Shown: in pieces, positions 41,967 to 50,446 of the stretch
Layout of the letters: each line of letters starts with the position of its first letter
Position numbering within the stretch: the first letter of the stretch is position 1
Origin: Nonomuraea sp. PA05
GTDB lineage: Bacteria > Actinomycetota > Actinomycetes > Streptosporangiales > Streptosporangiaceae
Reading direction: 5' to 3'
Assembly (NCBI RefSeq): GCF_008086045.1
Contig: NZ_VSEY01000042.1
Coordinates: forward strand, 1-64,000
DNA length: 64,000 bases
Translations under genes and position numbers: made by a program
The notes under the pieces: generated by a model
What the model was told of the DNA's origin: nothing
The model's database searches: none
Seen by the model: only the letters and a program-made list of their open reading frames with translations

Positions 41967-43529
41967 ATGAAGTTCGTGCACAGGTCAAAGGCAGTCCTTC
42001 GATCGCGCGGCGCGAGGATCGCCGCGGTGCTCCTCGTGGCCGCCGTGGGTGCCTGGCTCGGCATCTTCCTCAGCGGCACCGTACGCGCCCAGGTGGGCCC
42101 GGTGGAGACCGGAATGTCCCTCCGCCCGGCTTGGGACGGCGAAACGGTCGTGGACGCCAGCCCGCTCGGCACCCTCACCTTCCAGACCCACAGCGCGCCG
42201 CTCCGGCTGCGCATCACCCTCGAGAACATCGACCAGGAACGCGCCAAGGCCTTCCTGGAGGACCCGCGCATCGCCGACCGCCTGCCGGACGTGATCGAGC
42301 AGGACCTCCTGGACGGCGTGCGCGCCCTCGTGATCCGCTCACTGCTCTGTGCGGGCGCGGGAGCCCTGATCGCGGTCCTGATGGTCTTCCGGCGTCCGAG
42401 AACGGCTCTGGTGGGCCTTCTGGCGGCTTCTGTCGCCCTCGCCGCCACCGGAGCCCTCGCAGCCTTCACGTTCCGGCCCAGCTCGCTCGTCGAGCCGCGC
42501 TACTCGGGCCTCGTCGCCGCCGCGCCGTCACTCGTCGGCAGCGCCGAGTCGATCGTCACGCGCTTCGAGTCGTACCGCTCCCAGCTCACCAAACTCGTCA
42601 CGAACGTCTCGAAGCTGTACGACACGGTCTCCACCCTGCCCCTGTACGACGCCGACCCCAAGACCATCCGTGTCCTGCACATCTCCGACATCCACCTCAA
42701 CCCGATCGCCTGGAACGTCATCCGCTCCCTCAAGGACCAGTTCGCCGTGGACGCCATCGTCGACACCGGCGACATCTCCGACCACGGCACCAAGGCGGAG
42801 AACAAGTTCGTCGACGAGATCGCCGGCCTGGAGGTCCCGTACGTGTTCGTCCGCGGCAACCACGACTCGATGACCACGCAGAAGGCCGTCGAGAAGCAGA
42901 AGAACGCCGTCGTCCTGGACGACACGTCCAAGCAGGTCGCCGGCCTGACCATCTACGGCCTCGGCGACCCCCGCTTCACCCCGGACAAGTCCGTGACCGT
43001 TGACTCCGACCCGGCCGCGCTCGCCGAGTTCGGCCGCGCCCACCAGTCCAAGGTCGGCAAGGCCGACCTGATCGCCGTGCACGACGGCGAGGTCGGCCGC
43101 GGCTTCTCCGGCGCGGCCCCCATGATCCTCGCCGGCCACACCCACGAACGCCGCACCACCATGCTCCCCTCCGGCACCCGCATGCTCGTCCAGGGCTCCA
43201 CCGGCGGCGCCGGCCTGCGCGCACTCGAACACGCCCAGCCCACGCCCGTCCAGGCCTCGGTCCTGTACTTCGACAAGGAGACCAGACGCCTCCAGGCATG
43301 GGACGACATCACCCTCGGTGGCCTGGGGGAGCAGTCGGTGTACATCCAGCGTCACGTGGAGCCCGACCCACAACGTATGATTTCCCCGGAGCCAACGAAC
43401 GCCCCGTCGCCAACGGGATCGGTCACTGGCACCCCCGCTTCGCCGGTCGCCGGTCCGCCACTTTGGCATCAAGGGCAATCGTCCCCTATGCTTCAGAGGT
43501 CCCCGACGGAAGGCGACAGGGAAACCTAA
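41967..43529 (+). CDS. Membrane-anchored metallophosphoesterase
   Basis: 520 residues. An N-terminal anchor (about 17-37), an extracellular region, two more helices (about 113-135, 140-160) and then a calcineurin-like phosphoesterase domain facing the side set by helix count. Its metal motifs are HISDIHLN, VDTGDISDH, FVRGNHDS, VHDGEV and LAGHTHERR, all intact. The last 60 residues are Pro/Ser/Thr-rich low complexity. The TAA stop at 43527-43529 directly abuts the first base of tRNA-Glu. Substrate unknown. Confidence 0.93.
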   Translation: MKFVHRSKAVLRSRGARIAAVLLVAAVGAWLGIFLSGTVRAQVGPVETGMSLRPAWDGETVVDASPLGTLTFQTHSAPLRLRITLENIDQERAKAFLEDPRIADRLPDVIEQDLLDGVRALVIRSLLCAGAGALIAVLMVFRRPRTALVGLLAASVALAATGALAAFTFRPSSLVEPRYSGLVAAAPSLVGSAESIVTRFESYRSQLTKLVTNVSKLYDTVSTLPLYDADPKTIRVLHISDIHLNPIAWNVIRSLKDQFAVDAIVDTGDISDHGTKAENKFVDEIAGLEVPYVFVRGNHDSMTTQKAVEKQKNAVVLDDTSKQVAGLTIYGLGDPRFTPDKSVTVDSDPAALAEFGRAHQSKVGKADLIAVHDGEVGRGFSGAAPMILAGHTHERRTTMLPSGTRMLVQGSTGGAGLRALEHAQPTPVQASVLYFDKETRRLQAWDDITLGGLGEQSVYIQRHVEPDPQRMISPEPTNAPSPTGSVTGTPASPVAGPPLWHQGQSSPMLQRSPTEGDRET

Positions 43530-43602
43530 GCCCCCATCGTCTAGCGGCCTAGGACACCGCCCTTTCAAGGCGGCGGCACGGGTTCGAATCCCGTTGGGGG
43601 CA
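43530..43602 (+). tRNA. tRNA-Glu (anticodon UUC)
   Basis: Acceptor GCCCCCA/TGGGGGC with discriminator A, D-arm ATCGTCTAGCGGCCTAGGAC, anticodon arm CCGCCCTTTCAAGGCGG with TTC, and T-loop GGTTCGAATCC. CCA is not encoded. It begins at the base after the phosphoesterase stop codon. Confidence 0.96.
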
Positions 43603-43699
43603 CCGCGAGCGCCTAGCGCACCCGCAAAACGGCCGGTCGAAGACCACCGAAGAGCTGGTAAGCTAAGCGAGCGCAAACAGAACGAAACGCAAGACGCAA

Positions 43700-43774
43700 G
43701 GTCCTGTAGAGCAGTTTGGAGTGCTCGCCACCCTGTCAAGGTGGAGGTCGCGGGTTCAAGTCCCGTCAGGACCG
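43700..43774 (+). tRNA. tRNA-Asp (anticodon GUC)
   Basis: Acceptor GGTCCTG/CAGGACC, anticodon arm CCACCCTGTCAAGGTGG with GTC, T-loop GGTTCAAGTCC, discriminator G. CCA is not encoded. Confidence 0.96.
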
Positions 43775-43779
43775 CTCTG

Positions 43780-43856
43780 GGTCAGGTAGCTCAGTTGGTA
43801 CGAGCGTCCGCCTGAAAAGCGGAAGGTCGGCAGTTCGACCCTGCCCCTGACCACCA
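43780..43856 (+). tRNA. tRNA-Phe (anticodon GAA)
   Basis: Acceptor GGTCAGG/CCTGACC, D-arm TAGCTCAGTTGGTACGAGC, anticodon arm TCCGCCTGAAAAGCGGA with GAA, T-arm GGCAG-TTCGACC-CTGCC and encoded CCA. It follows tRNA-Asp by five bases, so the two are cotranscribed. Confidence 0.95.
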
Positions 43857-43871
43857 GCATTGAGCAGTAAA

Positions 43872-43905
43872 AACGCCCCATCCACGATCATGTGGACGGG
43901 GCGTT
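43872..43905 (+). terminator. Terminator of the tRNA cluster
   Basis: AACGCCCC-A-TCCAC, loop gatcat, GTGGA-C-GGGGCGTT: a 13-bp stem with one mismatch, preceded by aaa and followed by cgtgtttct. It lies 15 bases after tRNA-Phe. Confidence 0.88.
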
Positions 43906-44114
43906 CGTGTTTCTGCGTGTCTAGCCGAGTGACTACGGTGCCGGGGCGAGGGACTGGCCTTGACATCGCCGGGAACGAGAGCCTGCCGGGCCGCCGGGGT
44001 CTTCGCCTGCATGCTCGGCGACGACGACAGATGGACCCTTGATGGCCATCTGGTCCGGCATGAAGGGACCCTGGGCGGACCGGCACTTACCGCGAGCAGG
44101 CTAGCTGTGATCCC

Positions 44115-44670
44115 TTAGCCCTTCTTGACCGCCTCGCTCACCGAAGCCGGTGAGTGCGCCAGGGGACGCCGTGGCCGGGAAGCACCCAGGATGCCAACAG
44201 CCCGGTGAGCCGGTCCAGGGAGGACAGTACTGTGGCGGGGTCGTCGGTGAAGGGTGCGGGCTGCGGGCCTGTGCGCCCGGTGAGGACGTGCCGCGTGGTC
44301 AGGGCGTCGCCGATGAAACCGCGTCGGCGAGTGGGATGTGCACCGCCACGCTGCCCGGCGAGTGCCCGGGCATGCCCACGATCACCGGCTTGCCTGGCAG
44401 GTCCAGGACGTCGCCGTCCCCCACTCGGTGACTTCGCTGACGTAGCGGGTGCGCAGGCGTTCCAGCGGAGGGAGTAGGCGAAGAAGCCGAGCGTCGGGCC
44501 GAGACGCATTGGGACCCATCGGGGTCTTGGGCTTTTCTCCGTGCGGGTGCGGACCGCGTCGGCGGCGTGCACGAACACCGGAACTCCGTGTTCGCTGTCG
44601 GTGTCGACGAGGTAGCAGGGCACGGTGTCGTTGCCGAAGCGGTGCAGATGGGGCGAGAGTTTCCTAGGTT
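44115..44670 (-). pseudogene. Frameshifted metallo-beta-lactamase-fold hydrolase
   Basis: Opens LSPHLHRFGNDTVPCYLVDT with no start codon, runs to GFFAYSLRWNACAP and then loses frame. A second frame gives RYVSEVTEWG, a third VLDLPGKPVIVGMPGHSPGS and VAVHIPLADAV, then the first resumes FIGDALTTRHVLTGRTGPQP and VLPGHGVPW. A last shift gives SPASVSEAVKKG to TAA 44115. GHSPGS, GDAL and LPGHG are MBL-fold motifs; HxHxDH is missing. Three or more frame breaks and a lost start indicate a pseudogene. It is divergent from the broken TetR gene. Confidence 0.85.
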
Positions 44671-44757
44671 CCCTTACGAGGCTGGGCGAAGGCGTGCGAT
44701 AGCTAAAGATGTTTGCGCTGACGACGAACGTCAATAGCCTTCATCGGGAGGACAACG

Positions 44758-45310
44758 ATGCCCACTCCTGAGAAGAACCTCGCGGGAGAAGATCTTCGCT
44801 GCGGGACGTGATCTGCTCGGGACAGGCGGCCCACAGGACCCGACGATGCAGAGAGTCGCCGAAAAAGTGGGCGTGCGCGCTCCGTCCTTGTACAAGCACG
44901 TCGGCAACCGCGCGGCCCTGATGACCGCCGTCGCCGAGGCCACCGTCCACGACCTGGTGGTCCGGCTGGAGTCGACCGACGGGTCGCTCGAGGCGTTGGT
45001 GCGCGGCTTCCGGCAGTTCGCCGGGACCTGGCCGGAGGAATTCCGGCTGATGCACTCCGCGCAAGCACCTCCCGAGGTTCTCGCCCGCGTGGCCGCTCCG
45101 GTGCTGCGCGCATCGAGGGAACCCGTGGGCGAACAGGAGGCGCTTGACGCCGCCCGCCTGGTGACGGCCTGGGCCAGTGGCTTCCTCGGGATGGAACTCA
45201 TCGGCGCCTTCCGGTTCGGGGGCGATATCGACCGCGCCTTCGAGTACGGCCTGGCCGGCATACGCCGCGCACTGACAACCGGTCACCAGAGCAGTGGAAC
45301 GGCCCCTTGA
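44758..45310 (+). pseudogene. TetR-family regulator with N-terminal frameshift
   Basis: ATG 44758 (gggagga upstream) gives MPTPEKNLAGEDLRCGT and a stop. In the next frame the normal TetR N-terminus continues: REKIFAAGRDLLGTGGPQ, TMQRVAEKVGVRAPSLYKHV (recognition helix) and a WHG-type C-terminal domain (LVTAWASGFLGMELIGAFRF). One extra G near 44782 (ctcGcggg) explains the break. Translation from ATG 44846 would lack helix 1 of the HTH. A single-base event leaves open a sequencing error or recent inactivation. The presumed target is the adjacent MBL gene, itself broken. Confidence 0.75.
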
Positions 45311-45364
45311 CCTGCCGCTGGGCACGGCCACAACGCCGGCGCAAGGTGGCAGCCCACGGCAGCT

Positions 45365-46612
45365 TCAGCCGGGCTTGATGAGGGCCATGAGGGCGTCGAT
45401 CACTTCCGGGGAGTCCCGCAGGACGTCCATGCCCGCGTACTCCTGACTCGTCTGTTCGTGTGACTGCGGAGGCGCCACCCACACGACGCGCGCCATCTCC
45501 GCGAGCTCGCCGTGCGACCGCAGCGCGGCGGGATCGGGGACGGGCGCCGCCGCCGAGTAGAGGACGACCGTGGCCGGGGGAGTGAATTCACCCGACTGCA
45601 GGTCGCGGTGTACGGCGGTGCTGAGCTCGGCGAAGAGCGCGCTGAATCTCGGCCGGAGGTCCGGCCGTCGCAAGCGCCTGGTGGTCAGCCGGCCCGCCGG
45701 TTCCGGGGGGCTGATCGAGAGCCGGGCGGGGTCCGAGAGGATCCGCACCTGGAACGCGGCGTCCATGCGGGCGGCGAGCGCCTGGTCGAGGGCCACCATC
45801 AGCGCGCAGCCCCGCTTCCACAGGGCTTTGTCGTCGAGAACGGGGCGGTAGGCGACGGCCAGGTGGACGAGCATCCGCGGACACGGTCCGGCAGGCAGGT
45901 GAGCCGGTGGCCGGTGACGGGCGCCGCGCGACCAGGGGAGCCATCGCCGGGGTGACGGAGCGGCCTGCTGCGGCCCAAGGAACAGTGGCGGGATCTCCGC
46001 CGGAGAGCGGTTCTTCGCCTCCTGGAGCAGGATGACGGGGTCGTCGGGGGTGCCTAGGCTGAAGCCCGCACTCTTGCGCAACCTGAGCAGGTCGGCTGTG
46101 TCGAGGCCGGGTTCGTTCCCGCTGGAGAACTCCAGGAGCAGCGCGTCTGCCCAGTCGCGCAGTGAGGCGACCATCGTCTGCTGGGTCCAGACACCGGAGC
46201 GCGGAACGGCGATCTCGAAGCCTGTCTCGCCGGTGAGATCCCGGTGGGCGGCCAGGCCGCGGAGCCGGAGGGGCAGCGCCGCGATCGTGGGGTCCGCCTG
46301 GCAGGCGGTCAGGAGCCGGGCGGCGTCGCTCTCGTCGGCGTCGATGACGACGAGGCCGAAGTAGGTGCGGCTCACCCCGCTGATCTGCCGGGTGAGCTCG
46401 TCGGCTATTCGTGTCACCGCGTCGGGGCGGACGGTGTCCTCCTTCGGCCTGCGGCCGAGGTCGGCCGCGCGCAGCTCGATGAAGTCGCTGAGGGTGGGGG
46501 ACATCGAGATCCGGTCGACAGTGTCGTCGATCGGCGCCCCGATGGCTCGGAAGATGTCGGAGTAGCTAGCGACGACGAGCACGCAACCCTGCGACCCGGA
46601 TTCTTCGGACAT
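45365..46612 (-). CDS. Unrecognised protein, last gene of TerY-P-like operon
   Basis: 415 residues from ATG 46612 (GGAG upstream). No signal peptide or membrane segment. An alternating strand-helix pattern (GCVLVVASYSDIFRAI, YFGLVVIDADESDAARLL; later MLVHLAVAYRPVLDD, ATVVLYSAAAPVPD, ARVVWVAPPQSHEQ) suggests two Rossmann-like lobes, possibly a degenerate vWA fold without a DxSxS MIDAS. A Pro/Arg-rich linker separates them at about 235-265. It lies seven bases after the DUF4407 gene on the same strand and is the terminal gene of the operon, so it may be the output or adaptor component. Function unknown. Confidence 0.75.
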   Translation of the reverse strand: MSEESGSQGCVLVVASYSDIFRAIGAPIDDTVDRISMSPTLSDFIELRAADLGRRPKEDTVRPDAVTRIADELTRQISGVSRTYFGLVVIDADESDAARLLTACQADPTIAALPLRLRGLAAHRDLTGETGFEIAVPRSGVWTQQTMVASLRDWADALLLEFSSGNEPGLDTADLLRLRKSAGFSLGTPDDPVILLQEAKNRSPAEIPPLFLGPQQAAPSPRRWLPWSRGARHRPPAHLPAGPCPRMLVHLAVAYRPVLDDKALWKRGCALMVALDQALAARMDAAFQVRILSDPARLSISPPEPAGRLTTRRLRRPDLRPRFSALFAELSTAVHRDLQSGEFTPPATVVLYSAAAPVPDPAALRSHGELAEMARVVWVAPPQSHEQTSQEYAGMDVLRDSPEVIDALMALIKPG

Positions 46613-46619
46613 GTCGCTC

Positions 46620-48059
46620 CTACAGGTCGTTCTCATCGGGCAGGGGGGTGACCGGGCGCAACTGGATGGTCGGCGGGGCGTTGTTGCCGTTGGCCTGCGC
46701 CGTGGAGGCGTTCGAAGGCAGGGCCGTCTGCAGTCGCGTGCTCCAATCGTGCAGCGAGCGGCCGATCACTGTCTGCATCTCCTTGGCCACGTACTTGTTC
46801 ACGTCCAGACCGAGCTGCTTCTCCCGCTGCCTCATGTCCTTCTCGATCTCCGTGCGGACCTGCGCGCGGTCCTGCGCGATGATCCGGTCCACGTCGTGGT
46901 AGGCCTCGCTCTGGATGATCCGCGAGTTGTCGCGGAGCTGGACCTCGGTCTCGTAGGGGGTGATCGGGCCGAGGTTCATGAGGACCTTCACGGTCACGGG
47001 AAGCATCTCGAAGAGCACGAACAGCAGGAACAGCACGAGATGCATGGTGCCCAGCGCGCCGTCCTCCTCGCTGAGCTGGAAGAGCGCCTGGATCTGGGCG
47101 GAGATGTTGTTGTTCGCCGTGTTGATCCGGGTGCCCTCGTCCGCTCTGCTCTTGAGCACGGTGTTGATCTCCGCGAGCTGCTTCTCCCAGGTGACCAGGT
47201 CGGTGCGCGCCTGCTGCTGCGCTTTGACCAGGAGTTCGTTCCGGTTGTTCGTGATCTCGTTCTGGGCGGTGCGCACACTCGCGTTGGCGGTGGCCAGTTT
47301 GCCGGTCACCTTGGCGTAGGCCCGCTGGGCCGCGTCGTACTGGCGCTTCTTGGCCTCGGCCAGCGGGCCGGGGCCCGGCAGGTCGGTGGCCCGGTGACAG
47401 CGCGGGCCCTGGCCGTACAGCTCGCACTGCCATTCCTCGTACTTGCGGTCGCGTGCGGCGCGCTTCTTGTCCTGGTCCTTCGTCAGGTCGTCCACGCGTT
47501 CCCTGGCGGCCTGCAGTCGCGGGGTGGTCACGGTCTGGGGCAGCTTGCCGCCCAGGGTGTCCTTCGCCGTGGCGATCTTCGCTTCCAGGTCCGTCTTGCG
47601 CTGCTTCTCGAACGAGTTTCCCTCCCGCTCCTTCTGCCACGCGGACTCCGCGAGCTGGTTCTTGTGGATCTTCAGCTCGACCTCGGTGTCGAAGATGCGC
47701 AGGACCAGCGGGGTGGAGACCACCATGGAGATGATGAGCGCGATGAACAGGCGGGGGAGGGCCAGCGCCAGCAACCGGCCGCGGGTCCTGCTGGAGCCGA
47801 TGCCGAGCACGAGCATCCGGTCCAGATTGATGATCATGAAGCCCCAGACGATGCCGATGAGCACCGCGACGGCCATGGGCACGTCCAGCCCGTCGTGCAT
47901 GGCGAACGTCATCGAGACCACGGCGATCAACGCGGTCGTCAGCAGCACCAGGGCCATCTGGATGAACCTGGGTCGTTCGGACGGGATCTGCCGGAGCACG
48001 CTCTCGTCGGCTCCGGCGAGTCTTGACAGCAACCTGCTCACGCCGCGGGGTTGGGTCAC
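46620..48059 (-). CDS. DUF4407 multi-helix membrane protein with coiled coil
   Basis: 479 residues from GTG 48059, overlapping the kinase stop (GTGA). Helices at about 33-55, 58-80 and 95-118 (MALVLLTTALIAVVSMTFAM; MAVAVLIGIVWGFMIINLDR; ALPRLFIALIISMVVSTPLV), then a long charged coiled coil (about 125-290), a further helix near 310-330 (LVLFLLFVLFEMLPVTVKVL) and a helical cytoplasmic tail. FMIINLDRMLV is the DUF4407 signature. CELYGQGPRCH gives a Cys pair in the coiled-coil region. The domain is linked to conflict and signalling operons; here it is coupled to a kinase and likely provides the membrane platform or pore. Confidence 0.88.
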   Translation of the reverse strand: MTQPRGVSRLLSRLAGADESVLRQIPSERPRFIQMALVLLTTALIAVVSMTFAMHDGLDVPMAVAVLIGIVWGFMIINLDRMLVLGIGSSRTRGRLLALALPRLFIALIISMVVSTPLVLRIFDTEVELKIHKNQLAESAWQKEREGNSFEKQRKTDLEAKIATAKDTLGGKLPQTVTTPRLQAARERVDDLTKDQDKKRAARDRKYEEWQCELYGQGPRCHRATDLPGPGPLAEAKKRQYDAAQRAYAKVTGKLATANASVRTAQNEITNNRNELLVKAQQQARTDLVTWEKQLAEINTVLKSRADEGTRINTANNNISAQIQALFQLSEEDGALGTMHLVLFLLFVLFEMLPVTVKVLMNLGPITPYETEVQLRDNSRIIQSEAYHDVDRIIAQDRAQVRTEIEKDMRQREKQLGLDVNKYVAKEMQTVIGRSLHDWSTRLQTALPSNASTAQANGNNAPPTIQLRPVTPLPDENDL

Positions 48060-49549
48060 GGCCGGCCCCCTTCACGCTCGATCTCCTTGAGCCTTTTCCT
48101 GATCACCGGTCTGAGTACGGCTGCCATCCCGGTTCCCGCCCGCGCAATGAGATCCGTGACGTCCGCCGAGGCCGTGGCCGCCGAGGCGCCGAAGTCCTGC
48201 GGGAAGACCGCCACGGGGTCGGCAGGGACGAGGCTGCGGACGAAGTCGAAGGGCCGGACGTCCGGTATCTCCACCGTGGAGAGCCCCACCGCGATCCTCG
48301 GCCGGCCTTCCAGCGTGGCCGCCAGGTTCGGCGGCTGGTACGCGTCGAGCTGCGCCATCTCCGGCCGGGGCAGGTTGATGTCGATCCTGACCTCAGGGAC
48401 CTCGTACAGCATCAGCCACCCGAGGTCGGCCAGGACGCCGCCGTACTTGTTGTTCGCCTCGACGAGCACGCGTCCGGAGGCGTTCGGCCTGAAGCTGTAA
48501 CCGCCGGGGTGCGCGGCCGGGTCGACGACGAGCTGCTCGGCGTTCCCGTAGGTGATCACCACCTCCGAGGCGCCGTCGATGTCCCACTCGACCGTCGCGT
48601 CCTGGCCTCGGACCACGTAGGGGACGAGTACCCGCAGGTGGCGTACGTCCGGCACCTTGATCCGGGCCATGACGGCCTGCTTCAGGTAGACGTAGAGCTC
48701 CTTGGCCGTGGGCCGGGCGGCGGGGTCGTCCGAGATCGCCCGTTCGATCAGGGCCCTGCCCGTGTCGTCGATGCTTCCCGCGGGCAGGCGCCCGATCTTG
48801 TCGCTGGTGCTGGCGCCCTTCCCAGGGGTTAGGCAGCGGAGGGTGGCGAGGCCGAGCTTGTAGACGTCGGTCCTGGTGTCCTGGAGCCGCTGCGTGAAGG
48901 GTGGCCTGCACTCCGGCGGCTCCCAGTACGGTGTGTGCGCCTGCCGCCGGTTCGCGTCCGACAGGGGTGCGGCGCCGTCGCAGTCGACAAGCAGGATCTT
49001 GGGCGGGTCGAGGGCGAACGTCGCGTTGCGGAGGCTGATGTCACCGAAGACCCAGCCATGCCGGTGCAGGCGGCCGATGATGTAGACGAGCTGGGCGAGC
49101 ATCATCAGGCGCTCAGTGCGCTCGACCGGAGCGAGTTCGAGCCCGGCCGCCTTGCGCGTCGCGGCGCTGGAGATGAGCCAGACCAGCTCCCGCGGCTTGG
49201 ACGTCGGCAGGCCCGTCTTCTCGTCGTTGATCACGCAGAAGAACTCATCGGGGATCAATCGCATCAGCAGACCCGTGACGGACGAGGTGGAGTCGGCGAT
49301 CACAACGGCCCGCGGCCACACGGAGTAGACGCCGAGGTTGACGCGGTCGGCTTCGGGGAGGGACTCCAGGAAGGCCACCGCCTGCTTCGCCGTCTGCTCC
49401 TGGAGCTGGAACTCCTTGGTGAACTTCTTGTAGGCCAGCGGAGTCGGATCTCCCGGCAGCGTGTAGTCGTTGACCTTGAACACATCGGCGAAGCCGCCGG
49501 ACGAGAGCAGGGTCAACGACCCCAGCTCCGACTCTTTGACAGTCATCAT
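48056..49549 (-). CDS. Ser/Thr protein kinase-like protein with C-terminal beta domain
   Basis: 497 residues from ATG 49549, overlapping the phosphatase stop. Kinase lobe: LLSSGGFADVF (Gly loop), PLAYKKF (Lys), LHRHGWVFGDISLRNATF (catalytic Asp and Asn of an HRD-like loop) and ILLVDCDGA (DFG-like Asp), then YWEPPE (APE-like). All key residues remain, so activity is plausible despite divergence from Hanks kinases. After about residue 300 comes a beta-rich domain (VLVPYVVRGQDATVEWDIDG). No membrane helix. It belongs to the vWA-PP2C-kinase triad typical of TerY-P systems. Confidence 0.9.
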   Translation of the reverse strand: MMTVKESELGSLTLLSSGGFADVFKVNDYTLPGDPTPLAYKKFTKEFQLQEQTAKQAVAFLESLPEADRVNLGVYSVWPRAVVIADSTSSVTGLLMRLIPDEFFCVINDEKTGLPTSKPRELVWLISSAATRKAAGLELAPVERTERLMMLAQLVYIIGRLHRHGWVFGDISLRNATFALDPPKILLVDCDGAAPLSDANRRQAHTPYWEPPECRPPFTQRLQDTRTDVYKLGLATLRCLTPGKGASTSDKIGRLPAGSIDDTGRALIERAISDDPAARPTAKELYVYLKQAVMARIKVPDVRHLRVLVPYVVRGQDATVEWDIDGASEVVITYGNAEQLVVDPAAHPGGYSFRPNASGRVLVEANNKYGGVLADLGWLMLYEVPEVRIDINLPRPEMAQLDAYQPPNLAATLEGRPRIAVGLSTVEIPDVRPFDFVRSLVPADPVAVFPQDFGASAATASADVTDLIARAGTGMAAVLRPVIRKRLKEIEREGGRP

Positions 49550-50442
49550 GGCGAGGCCTCTCCGTCCGGTAAGCCGGGATCCGGCCAGAACGCCACGACG
49601 GTGCGGTCGTCCAGGTGCGACTTGCGGCTGAAGGCGGCCTGGGCCGCGAAGGTGAACGGGTCGGGCGGGGCCGTCCACCAGTCCGCCAGGGCTTCCTGGA
49701 CCTCGCGGGCCCACCGCAGCGGGTTGGCGATTCCGTCGGTCATGAGGAACAGCGCGCCGCCGTTCAGGCGGACCGGCCTTGTCCGGCAGGATCCGTCCCG
49801 GTTGGGCAGCGGGCGCACCTTCGTGGTGTGGAACCCGTCCGGGTCCTCTTCCTCCTGGTCGGTGAGGCACAGCCACCGGCGCTCGGGGGTGAGCCAGAGC
49901 AGGGCGGAGTCGCCGACCCAGGCCAGCTCGCCGATCCACTCGCCGCCGGTCCATCCGATCGACAGGGCCACCATCGTGGTGGCCATGCCGTCCGCCGCCG
50001 GGTCCGCATCTGGGCGTGTGAGGACGAGTTCCGCGTGTGCGCGCAGTTCCTGGTTGGCCTTGTCGACGCAGACCGGCCAGTCGCCGCCGGTCTGGCTCAG
50101 CTCGACGAGCCGCCTGCTGACCATCTCCGCCGCCTCATGGGAGCGCCCCAAGGAGCCGATGCCGTCGCAGACCACGGCGATGGCCCGGGTCGTCTCGCAG
50201 GGTCGCTCGAACTGGCCCAGGGCGTAGGCGTCCTGACGGGCCTCGGCGCGGGAGCGGTGCCGCAGCCCCCGGATCGTGGCCGCCCGGATCAGGACGCCGG
50301 GCAGGGACACGGCGCTCAGCCCGACGTCCGGCAACCCGGGATGCGGCCCGGGAGGGCCGGCGGGCAGTTCCCGCCCCGCCCGCCCGGGATTGCCGATGTC
50401 GAAAGGGGACGCCGCGACGCGCGGATCTCCTCTTGTGTCCAT
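49546..50442 (-). CDS. PP2C-family protein phosphatase
   Basis: 298 residues. RAEARQDAYALG, AIAVVCDGIGSLGRSHEAAE, MATTMVALSIGWTGGEWI, LAWVGDSALLW, LFLMTDGIANP and SHLDDRTVVAFW supply the PP2C metal-binding aspartates in order. The first 55 residues are a Pro/Gly-rich tail. It sits between the vWA gene (4-base gap) and the kinase gene (overlap), the expected position for the phosphatase that opposes the kinase. Cytoplasmic. Confidence 0.92.
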   Translation of the reverse strand: MDTRGDPRVAASPFDIGNPGRAGRELPAGPPGPHPGLPDVGLSAVSLPGVLIRAATIRGLRHRSRAEARQDAYALGQFERPCETTRAIAVVCDGIGSLGRSHEAAEMVSRRLVELSQTGGDWPVCVDKANQELRAHAELVLTRPDADPAADGMATTMVALSIGWTGGEWIGELAWVGDSALLWLTPERRWLCLTDQEEEDPDGFHTTKVRPLPNRDGSCRTRPVRLNGGALFLMTDGIANPLRWAREVQEALADWWTAPPDPFTFAAQAAFSRKSHLDDRTVVAFWPDPGLPDGEASP

Positions 50443-50446
50443 GGAG

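Noticed and set aside
43906-44114. Gene between the tRNA terminator and the MBL remnant
   Set aside because: Short frames only, no start with ribosome site and no recognisable motif; treated as empty.
46611-50227. Long plus-strand frames over the DUF4407, kinase and phosphatase genes
   Set aside because: Antisense shadows of genes that show catalytic motifs and coupled starts on the minus strand.
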